From JAKEGN01 sp964465665 (lineage in GTDB: Bacteria; Pseudomonadota; Gammaproteobacteria; Steroidobacterales; Woeseiaceae): 24,709 bases of DNA. The notes under the pieces were generated by a model. The model made no database searches, was not told where the DNA came from, and was given only the letters and a program-made list of their open reading frames with translations. Position numbers and translations under genes: made by a program. Positions 6,899 to 13,434 of this stretch are shown here, in pieces. How positions within the stretch are numbered: the stretch's first letter is position 1; the number at the start of each line of letters is the position of its first letter. Location of the stretch: NCBI GenBank assembly GCA_964465665.1, contig CAYXKM010000312.1, positions 1-24,709 of the forward strand. Direction: 5' to 3'.

Positions 6899-9800
6899 AT
6901 GTTGATATCGGATGTTTCAGTCAAGCGGCCCGTTTTCGCGGCCGTTATTTCGCTGATCCTCGTCATCATCGGGTTGATGTCACTGCGCTCGCTGTCGACA
7001 CGCGAATACCCGGACATCGAACGACCGGTCGTATCCATCAATACGAACTACCGTGGTGCAGCGTCGGACGTCGTCGAGCGGCGCGTTACCCAGATCATCG
7101 AGGACCAGGTTGCCGGCATATCCGGAATCGAAAAGATCAGCTCGGTAAGTTACGACGAACGTTCGTCCATAACACTGGAATTTTCGCTGGATCGCGACGT
7201 CGATGCCGCAGCAAACGACGTGCGTGATCGCGTCGCGCGGGTGCTGGCCAACCTGCCGGAGGAGGCCGATCCGCCAGAGGTCGCCAAGCAGGACAATTCG
7301 TCGGAAAGCTCGATGTGGATCGATCTTTCCAGCGATACACGCTCGATCATGGAGCTGACCGACTACGCCGAGCGCCATCTCGTCGATGCACTCTCGATAG
7401 TCGACGGCGTTGCCTTTGTGCGCTTGAGTGGCGAAAGGCGACCGGCCATGCGGATTTGGCTGGATCCGCTACGCATGGCCGCCCGCGATCTGACGGTCAC
7501 CGACATCGAGGATGCATTGCGGCGCGAGAACGTGCAGATTCCCTCGGGTCGCATCGAGTCCAGCGACCGTGAATTTACGTTGCGCACCAACACCGGCTTC
7601 GTGTCGGAAGACGATTTTCGCAATCTCGTGCTGGCCAGAGGCAGCGACAATTACATGATTCGCCTCGGTGAAGTCTCGGACGTCCAATTGGCGGCCGAAA
7701 GTGAAAGGAGCTATTCACGAACCAACGGTGCGCCGGGCATGAGCCTCGGCATCATCCCTCAAGCCAAAGCAAATATCCTCAAGGTCAATAGCGACGTCCG
7801 CCGGCGCATCGAGGAATTGCGATCGACTATTCCCGCCGACATCAACTTCAGCGTCAATATCGATACCTCTGTTTTCATCAGCGAATCGCTGAAAGAAGTT
7901 GGCAAAGCACTCGGCATTGCGTTGATGCTGGTGTTGATTGTCATTTATGGCTTCATTGGCACCCTGCGCGCGACCTTTATCCCTGCAATCACGATCCCGA
8001 TATCGATCATCGCATCATTCACTGTGATGGCGGCAATGGGTTTCTCCATCAATGTCATTACACTGCTCGGCCTGGTTCTTGCCATCGGCCTTGTTGTCGA
8101 CGATGCGATTGTTGTTCTTGAGAACATCGTACGACGCATCGAAATGAAAGAGCCGGTATTGCTGGCGGCGACCAATGGCACACGCGAAATCGGGTTCGCG
8201 GTAATCGCGACCACACTGGTGCTGGTCGCTGTGTTCCTGCCGGTGTCATTCATGCCGGGCAATATCGGCAGGATCTTCACCGAGTTCGGCATCTCGCTGG
8301 CCGCGGCCGTACTTTTTTCCAGTCTCATTTCGCTGACTCTGGTTCCGATGCTGAGCTCGAAGTTTTTTGCGACCGGGCTGCATCGGGGCCGATTGACCCA
8401 CGTCATCGACCGTTTCTTCAAGCGTCTGTCCGCCCGATACACTGCCATGCTGCGCCGGGTCATCCGGCATCCCTGGCTGGTGATCACCAGCGCACTGCTG
8501 ATCTTTGGAGCGAGCATGTTCCTGTTCGCCAGCCTGCCGGTGGAATACATGCCGCGCGAGGATCGCGGTATGGCGCTCACGATGATTACCGCTCCGGACG
8601 GGTCGAGCCTCGAGTACACCTCGAATTACGTTCGCGATATCGAAAAGATCATGATGAAAGATGTAGAAACGGGCGAAGTCTTAAGGGTCGGAACGCGGTC
8701 CGGCGCCCGCGGCGCGGGCGGCGATGTCAACACCGCCCGGGTATTCGCGCCTATGGCACTGTGGCACGACCGTGAACGCACGGCCCAGGAGATCGTGGAG
8801 AACTGGAATCGTCAGTTTCCGGACCTCCCGGGCGTATCGGCGTATGCATTTGTGCCGGGCGGCGGCGGCGTCGGGCTGGGCAGCCGGCCGCTGCAGGTTG
8901 TGCTCGGCGGCACGGATTACGACGAACTCGCCGACTGGCGCGATATTGTGATCGAGGAACTCGAAAAGATTCCTGGCTTATCCAATATCGATTCCGATTA
9001 CAAGGAACGCAAGCCGAAAATTGATGTGAGCATCGACCGGGACCGCGCCGCAGACCTCGGTGTATCGCTGTCGAACGTCGGGCGCACACTTGAAACCATA
9101 CTGGGGTCGCGCGTGGTCACGACCTTCATCGACCGTGGTGAAGAGTACCGGGTGATCCTGCAGGGCCACGATGACCGGCGTCAGACACCCAGCGATCTTG
9201 ATCAGATTTACGTGCGCTCGGATCGCATGCAGCAACTGATTCCCCTGTCGAACCTGGTCGTGCTCAAGGAAGTTGCAGGACCCGTCGATCTGCGTCGCTT
9301 CGACAGGCTGAGATCCATCACGATTAGCGCCAGTCTGCAGTCAGGCTATTCGCTTGGCACCGCCCTCGATACCGTCGAACAAATCATTCGCGAAAATCTT
9401 CCGGAGTCGGCCCAGATCAATTACGACGGTGAATCGCGTGAACTGAAGACTTCCGGAAGCTCACTGTACTTCACGTTTCTGCTGGCACTCGTGATTGTTT
9501 ACCTGGTGCTCGCCGCACAGTTCGAAAGCTTCAAACATCCGCTGATAATCATGACGACCGTACCACTCGCCGTGGCCGGAGCATTGATAGGCCTGAAACT
9601 TTTCGGCTCATCGATTAACATTTTCAGCCAGATAGGCGCGATCATGCTGATTGGTCTTGCAGCAAAGAACGGCATACTCATAGTCGAATTTGCCAATCAG
9701 CTGCGCGATCGTGGCCGGGAATTCCGCGATGCCGTCATCGAGTCGGCGACCACGCGCCTGCGGCCGGTGCTCATGACCAGTATGTGCACCGCATTCGGCG

Positions 9801-10063
9801 CAGTACCCCTGGTTGTGGCAACCGGTGCCGGCGCCGAATCGCGGCAATCGATCGGTGCCGTAGTGTTCTTCGGCGTGACATTTTCCATGTTGCTGACACT
9901 GATTGTGGTGCCGGCGGTTTACGCATTGATCGCGAGAAAATCCCATTCGCCTGAGTACATCGCACAAATGATAGATAAGCTGAAAAAGAGCGAAGCCGGG
10001 CTCCCCGGCGCTACGGCGGCAATACAAGGTACGCCTGGGCAGCCGCAACCGGCGCAGAAATAA
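6899..10063 (+). CDS. RND multidrug-type efflux pump, HAE1 family
   Basis: At 1054 residues this matches the usual length of AcrB/MexF-type pumps. It opens with ISDVSVKRPVFAAVIS (TM1) and REYPDIERPVVSI, has a long periplasmic porter region, then TM2-6, where IGLVVDDAIVVLENI carries the two proton-relay aspartates (D401, D402). The second half repeats the plan with a periplasmic loop, FTFLLALVIVYLVLAAQFESF, IMLIGLAAKNGILIVEFAN and RLRPVLMTSMCTAFGAVPLV. It works as an inner-membrane trimer driven by proton influx. GAGG lies 8 nt before ATG 6899. The C-terminus ends in a short Gly/Pro/Gln-rich tail. The adaptor gene is directly upstream. The substrate range cannot be read. Confidence 0.96.
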   Translation: MLISDVSVKRPVFAAVISLILVIIGLMSLRSLSTREYPDIERPVVSINTNYRGAASDVVERRVTQIIEDQVAGISGIEKISSVSYDERSSITLEFSLDRDVDAAANDVRDRVARVLANLPEEADPPEVAKQDNSSESSMWIDLSSDTRSIMELTDYAERHLVDALSIVDGVAFVRLSGERRPAMRIWLDPLRMAARDLTVTDIEDALRRENVQIPSGRIESSDREFTLRTNTGFVSEDDFRNLVLARGSDNYMIRLGEVSDVQLAAESERSYSRTNGAPGMSLGIIPQAKANILKVNSDVRRRIEELRSTIPADINFSVNIDTSVFISESLKEVGKALGIALMLVLIVIYGFIGTLRATFIPAITIPISIIASFTVMAAMGFSINVITLLGLVLAIGLVVDDAIVVLENIVRRIEMKEPVLLAATNGTREIGFAVIATTLVLVAVFLPVSFMPGNIGRIFTEFGISLAAAVLFSSLISLTLVPMLSSKFFATGLHRGRLTHVIDRFFKRLSARYTAMLRRVIRHPWLVITSALLIFGASMFLFASLPVEYMPREDRGMALTMITAPDGSSLEYTSNYVRDIEKIMMKDVETGEVLRVGTRSGARGAGGDVNTARVFAPMALWHDRERTAQEIVENWNRQFPDLPGVSAYAFVPGGGGVGLGSRPLQVVLGGTDYDELADWRDIVIEELEKIPGLSNIDSDYKERKPKIDVSIDRDRAADLGVSLSNVGRTLETILGSRVVTTFIDRGEEYRVILQGHDDRRQTPSDLDQIYVRSDRMQQLIPLSNLVVLKEVAGPVDLRRFDRLRSITISASLQSGYSLGTALDTVEQIIRENLPESAQINYDGESRELKTSGSSLYFTFLLALVIVYLVLAAQFESFKHPLIIMTTVPLAVAGALIGLKLFGSSINIFSQIGAIMLIGLAAKNGILIVEFANQLRDRGREFRDAVIESATTRLRPVLMTSMCTAFGAVPLVVATGAGAESRQSIGAVVFFGVTFSMLLTLIVVPAVYALIARKSHSPEYIAQMIDKLKKSEAGLPGATAAIQGTPGQPQPAQK

Positions 10064-10080
10064 CTCCAACGAAAGGCAGT

Positions 10081-10098
10081 CCACTCCGCTCGGAGTGG
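10081..10098 (+). other. Hairpin after the RND pump gene
   Basis: CCACTCC-GCTC-GGAGTGG forms a perfect 7-bp stem with a 4-nt loop, 18 nt past the pump stop codon. No T-run follows, so it may be an RNA-end stabiliser or a weak terminator separating the pump operon from the riboswitch transcript. Confidence 0.35.
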
Positions 10099-10278
10099 AA
10101 GCCCGCGCTGGCCCAGCTTATGTTGATGCACGCTGCTTTTGTGCCGTCGTGTTTACGCATTCGACATATACAAGAGACCCTGTTGCCGACAGCCTGCCAT
10201 TATGTCGCATCCTATTCCTTTGTTTTTGAACGCATTTACACATTAAAGAACTGACCTCACAAATGCGAAGGCAGTTAG

Positions 10279-10308
10279 TTGACAGCTCCATTTTGTCTGT
10301 GGAACTCT
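10279..10308 (+). promoter_or_regulatory. Candidate sigma70-type promoter for the riboswitch operon
   Basis: A perfect -35 hexamer TTGACA is at 10279-10284. At the usual 17-18 nt spacing the -10 region is GAACTC/AACTCT, a poor match. Transcription would start around 10313-10316, a few bases before the conserved aptamer core, which is the right geometry for a riboswitch leader. The weak -10 suggests activator dependence or another start site upstream. Confidence 0.35.
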
Positions 10309-10309
10309 T

Positions 10310-10397
10310 TGCAGACATTTGAAAAAGGCAAACCTTCCGTGAGGAAGGGACGCAAAGCCACCGGTCTGATTTTCCTGCAGACAGCGGAGTTACCAAG
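10310..10397 (+). ncRNA. Cyclic di-GMP-I riboswitch (GEMM-I aptamer)
   Basis: The GEMM-I consensus is present in order: GGCAAACC (10327-10334); a P2 hairpin CCTTCC-GTGA-GGAAGG with a GNRA tetraloop (10333-10348); GGGACGCAAAGCC (10347-10359); a P3 hairpin CCGGTCTG...CAGACAGCGG; and the closing GTTACC just before the start codon. By comparison with Vc2 of Vibrio cholerae, the ligand-contacting G20 is G at 10327 and the intercalating A47 is A at 10354. G at position 20 favours c-di-GMP over 3',3'-cGAMP. The Shine-Dalgarno GGAG (10386-10389, 8 nt before ATG 10398) is inside the aptamer, its first two G's in the base of P3. No separate terminator is seen, so control is probably at translation initiation. 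The 5' limit is approximate. Confidence 0.95.
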
Positions 10398-11819
10398 ATG
10401 ACCTTCCTGCTCAGCATTACGCCATGGCCTGTCCTATCCGCATTGTTGTGGATCGTACTGGTCGTCACTGCCCTGTTCTTTGCACGTCCCGCCGCGCACA
10501 AGCTGATCCTGGCAACAGGCAGCGCACTGCACAGGATGTTTCGTGTCGCTTCGCTTTCGGTGCGCAATGCCGAGAAACGCCTTAACGAAAGAAACCGCGA
10601 AGTGCTGCTTGCGGCCGGCCGTGAAGCCAAGGAACGGATCATCGACCGGGAGTTCGACCGCATCAACGAGACCGTCCGCAAGGACCTGGCGAACTTCTCG
10701 GCCCTGCACCGCAACCTGAGCGAATCGATCAATCGCATCGAAGACGATCACAGCGCGGCAGTCGATGTGCCGCCGGACCCGCCGGGCTGGGTGAAAGCCG
10801 TGCAGTCGGTTGCCGCGATCGACTCGAAAGACAACCGTGTCGGAGTAGGTGATGTCCTCAGCGACATTCACAAATCGCTGGTCAAGGCACACAAGGAGGC
10901 GATGGTTGCCTATCACGAAGCCAGCGGCAAACGTCATGCGTTGCTGAGGAAGATGCGTCCGGAATGGCGCGAGATCCAGCAAACACTCGCCAAGGTCGGC
11001 AAAATTGTCGACAGCCTGCTGCTTCGTTCCTCGAGCATCGATCGCCACATGAAGGAATATGAGGACATCGTCAAAGGCGAGGATCGTTCGGTATCGATTC
11101 TTTCCTCGTCGTCGCTGGTGTACTTCTTCGTCTCGGCGCTGGTGCTGGTGGTGGCAGTCGGCGGCGCAACGATCAACTTCTCGCTGATCGCTCGCCCGAT
11201 GGCGGAAATGGTCGGTGGAACGAACCTCATCGGGGGCTTCCGCACCGCGGACATCGCTGCCCTGGTCATCATCCTGGTGGAGATCTCCATGGGTCTGTTC
11301 CTCATGGAATCCTTGCGCATCACGCGATTGTTCCCGGTCATAGGCGCTCTCCCGGACAAGACTCGCGTTCGCATGATCTGGATAACGTTTACGATCCTGT
11401 TCCTGCTCGCCAGTGTCGAGGCCGGCCTCGCATTCATGCGCGAGGTGTTGCTGCACGACGAACTCGCAACCAGTGCCCTGCTGCGTGGCGACGGCGCCGC
11501 ACCTGTCGCGAACGAATATATGTGGATTACAACCGCGGCGCAAATGGGCATGGGATTCATCCTGCCTTTCGCGCTGACGTTCGTCGCGATTCCGCTGGAG
11601 ACTTTCGTGCATTCGCTTCGCACGATCGTCGGTCTGGCGGCAATCGGCGCCCTGCGCTTCACGTCACTCGTCCTGCGGCTGCTCGGCAGCGGATCGCGTT
11701 ACATCGGCATTCTGATTGCGCAGTTGTACGACCTGCCGCTGTTCATCCCCCTGTGGTGGACACAGAGGGGCAGCGGTGATCGCAAGGCCAAAAACGAACT
11801 GCGAAAGGTGGCGCTATGA
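10398..11819 (+). CDS. c-di-GMP-riboswitch-controlled inner-membrane protein with long helical cytoplasmic domain
   Basis: I do not recognise a named family for this 473-residue protein. It has one N-terminal membrane helix (about 8-29). A charged, mostly helical and partly coiled-coil region follows (about 45-230, with NAEKRLNERNREVLL and DREFDRINETVRKDL), broken by a Pro-rich break near 124-130. Four more helices lie at about 238-264, 283-305, 325-347 and 374-402, and an amphipathic basic C-terminus ends the protein. Positive residues put the N-terminus outside and the helical domain and C-terminus in the cytoplasm. The start ATG abuts the aptamer. The stop overlaps the next gene's start (ATGA), so the two products are probably made together. 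A role as membrane partner of the vWA lipoprotein, responding to c-di-GMP level, is inferred. Confidence 0.9.
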   Translation: MTFLLSITPWPVLSALLWIVLVVTALFFARPAAHKLILATGSALHRMFRVASLSVRNAEKRLNERNREVLLAAGREAKERIIDREFDRINETVRKDLANFSALHRNLSESINRIEDDHSAAVDVPPDPPGWVKAVQSVAAIDSKDNRVGVGDVLSDIHKSLVKAHKEAMVAYHEASGKRHALLRKMRPEWREIQQTLAKVGKIVDSLLLRSSSIDRHMKEYEDIVKGEDRSVSILSSSSLVYFFVSALVLVVAVGGATINFSLIARPMAEMVGGTNLIGGFRTADIAALVIILVEISMGLFLMESLRITRLFPVIGALPDKTRVRMIWITFTILFLLASVEAGLAFMREVLLHDELATSALLRGDGAAPVANEYMWITTAAQMGMGFILPFALTFVAIPLETFVHSLRTIVGLAAIGALRFTSLVLRLLGSGSRYIGILIAQLYDLPLFIPLWWTQRGSGDRKAKNELRKVAL

Positions 11820-12451
11820 AGATCGCCGGCCTGATTTTTATCTGCGTCTTCTTCGCCGGCTGTTCGCCGTCTCCGGCGAACAATACCGGTGTCTACATGC
11901 TTGTCGATACGTCGGGAACCTATCGCGAAGAGCTGAAGAAAGCCGAACAGATCATCCGCTACTCCCTTTCACGGTTGGATGCGGCCGATTCATTTGCGGT
12001 CGCCAGGATCGACACCGGCAGCTTCAGCGAGAAGGACATCGTGGCAAGCATTACGTTCGACGACCGCCCCAGCACGATCAATCGCCAGAAACGCGAGTTC
12101 GCGGAGCAGATCAGCCAGTTCGTGAGCAGCGCGCAGTCATCGCCCTATACGGACATCACGGGTGGCCTGCTGCAAGCGGTCGAATTCCTCAACGAGAAAG
12201 GCCCGGCAGACAAAACGGTGCTGATTTTCTCCGATCTCAAGGAAGAGCTGGACCACGGATACATCCGCGATATCCAGTTCGACCTCGACGGGTTCAATGT
12301 CATCGCGCTGAACGTGACAAAACTGCGCTCGGACAACGTCGATCCGCGCGAGTACATCGAACGCCTCGGCCAGTGGCAGGCAAAGGTCGAGGGCTCGGGT
12401 GGTCGCTGGCAGGTCATCAACGACCTCGACGGACTGGAAGGGTTACTCTAG
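11816..12451 (+). CDS. Lipoprotein with von Willebrand factor A domain
   Basis: This 211-residue protein has a short signal peptide with lipobox FAGC (Cys16, followed by Ser, which fits outer-membrane sorting by the E. coli rule). A single vWA domain fills almost all the rest. The first strand GVYMLVDTSGT carries a MIDAS-like motif (D31, S33, T35; the last position is usually Ser). T112 in SPYTDITGG and D140 in TVLIFSDLKEE supply the other metal-site positions, and a late strand reads FNVIALNV. vWA domains bind protein partners through a divalent metal. The gene overlaps the upstream membrane-protein gene by 4 nt and so shares the riboswitch. It may bind the periplasmic loops of that protein or an extracellular partner; the ligand is unknown. 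Confidence 0.9.
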   Translation: MKIAGLIFICVFFAGCSPSPANNTGVYMLVDTSGTYREELKKAEQIIRYSLSRLDAADSFAVARIDTGSFSEKDIVASITFDDRPSTINRQKREFAEQISQFVSSAQSSPYTDITGGLLQAVEFLNEKGPADKTVLIFSDLKEELDHGYIRDIQFDLDGFNVIALNVTKLRSDNVDPREYIERLGQWQAKVEGSGGRWQVINDLDGLEGLL

Positions 12452-12496
12452 CCGAGTGCGCTGCTAGACTGGCATCCGTAGCGATTTGCGGATGCC

Positions 12497-12763
12497 GTGG
12501 TGACGAAGAAGCTGAAGAACGAGACGGGCCTGCTGCGCGAAGCCCTCCGGATGGTCATGGAGGATGCGGTCCGCCGCGGCATCGTCGAGTTCGAACCCAC
12601 CGACAGCCACGACCTGAAAATCGAATACGCTTACCGCCTGCTGGTTCACGACAAGGAGATCATCCCCTTGCCGCACGACCAGAAATCCCTGCCGAATATC
12701 CGCCATCGCCTGGCCATGTGGGTCACTCACAAGCTGCCGGTGGATCACGAGCTGCTGAAGTAG
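12497..12763 (+). CDS. Small DUF5062-like cytoplasmic protein (88 aa)
   Basis: The 88-residue sequence KKLKNETGLLREALRMVME, then FEPTDSHDLKIEYAYRLLVHDKEIIPL and IRHRLAMWVTHKLPVDHELLK, resembles from memory the DUF5062 family of small gammaproteobacterial proteins of unknown function; a profile search would be decisive. It is all-helical in look, with no signal peptide. Two adjacent GTG codons (12497, 12500) could start it; the ribosome binding site is weak (GCGGA). It begins 45 nt after the vWA gene and ends 5 nt before the fatty-acid-hydroxylase-like gene, so it may be the third gene of the riboswitch operon. Confidence 0.8.
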   Translation: MVTKKLKNETGLLREALRMVMEDAVRRGIVEFEPTDSHDLKIEYAYRLLVHDKEIIPLPHDQKSLPNIRHRLAMWVTHKLPVDHELLK

Positions 12764-12768
12764 TCAGC

Positions 12769-13434
12769 ATGCCGCAATGCACTGTCAGCGAAGCCAGGAC
12801 CGCGTTTCGCGAGCGCCGTGTCGCGCCTGGTTACTCCGGCCCGAGGCACCTTGCCACAACGATTGCGGTCAGCCTGGGAGTCGCATTGCTTTGTGCGCTC
12901 ATGCTCGATGATGTCCGGCCACTCGAGTGGCTGACAGTTCCCCTGACGTTCGTTTACGCGAATCTCAGCGAGTACCTCGGCCACAGGGGCCCGATGCATC
13001 AGCGGAAGCGCTTCCTCGGTGCCGTTTTTCAACGGCACTCCATCGAGCACCACGCGTTTTTTACCGATGAAGCCGCGACTTTCGAGTCCAGCCGGGATTA
13101 CAAAGCCGTTTTGTTTCCGCCCGTGCTGCTGTTGTTTTTCATCAGCTGTTTCGCCGCGCCCGTCGGGACGATCCTGTATTTTTTGATCTCGTCCAATGTC
13201 GCTTTTCTGTTTGTGCTGACGTCTGTGTTGTATTTCCTGAACTATGAATTGCTGCATTTCGCGTACCACTCGGAGCCGCAATCCTGGATCGGCCGGCTGC
13301 CACTCATGCATCGCCTGCGACGGCATCACATTCACCATCACAACAGGCAACTGATGACGCGCTACAACTTCAATATTACCTATCCCTTGTGCGACTACCT
13401 GTTCGGCACGGTGTACCGGGATCCGGTTCGTTAA
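12769..13434 (+). CDS. Fatty acid hydroxylase/sterol desaturase superfamily membrane protein
   Basis: A 221-residue di-iron membrane enzyme candidate. The histidine clusters are H72-x4-H77 (GHRGPMH), H90-x3-H94H95 (RHSIEHH), H163-x3-H167 (HFAYH) and H181-x4-H186H187 with further His (HRLRRHHIHHH), the set that holds two iron ions in this superfamily. Hydrophobic helices lie around 30-66, 113-137 and 141-160. Such enzymes hydroxylate or desaturate lipids at the membrane with oxygen; the substrate here is unknown. The start ATG 12769 is 5 nt after the DUF5062-like stop, with only a weak binding site (GAAG). The open frame continues upstream to 11716 as a shadow of the vWA gene. Its stop shares TTAA with the convergent oxidase gene. 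Confidence 0.87.
   Translation: MPQCTVSEARTAFRERRVAPGYSGPRHLATTIAVSLGVALLCALMLDDVRPLEWLTVPLTFVYANLSEYLGHRGPMHQRKRFLGAVFQRHSIEHHAFFTDEAATFESSRDYKAVLFPPVLLLFFISCFAAPVGTILYFLISSNVAFLFVLTSVLYFLNYELLHFAYHSEPQSWIGRLPLMHRLRRHHIHHHNRQLMTRYNFNITYPLCDYLFGTVYRDPVR

Noticed and set aside
10231..10267. CGCATTT...AAATGCG inverted repeat before the riboswitch
   Set aside because: The arms are 7 bp with a long gap of more than 20 nt; too weak for an operator or hairpin claim.
10434..11612. 392-aa antisense ORF across the riboswitch-controlled membrane protein gene
   Set aside because: Composition rich in Arg, Asp, His and Gln with no motif; the plus strand has membrane helices, a riboswitch and coupling to the next gene.
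11716..12768. Upstream half of the open frame leading into the hydroxylase-like gene, suggesting a large fusion protein
   Set aside because: This part lies over the vWA gene and is Arg/Pro-rich shadow sequence; the real protein starts at ATG 12769.
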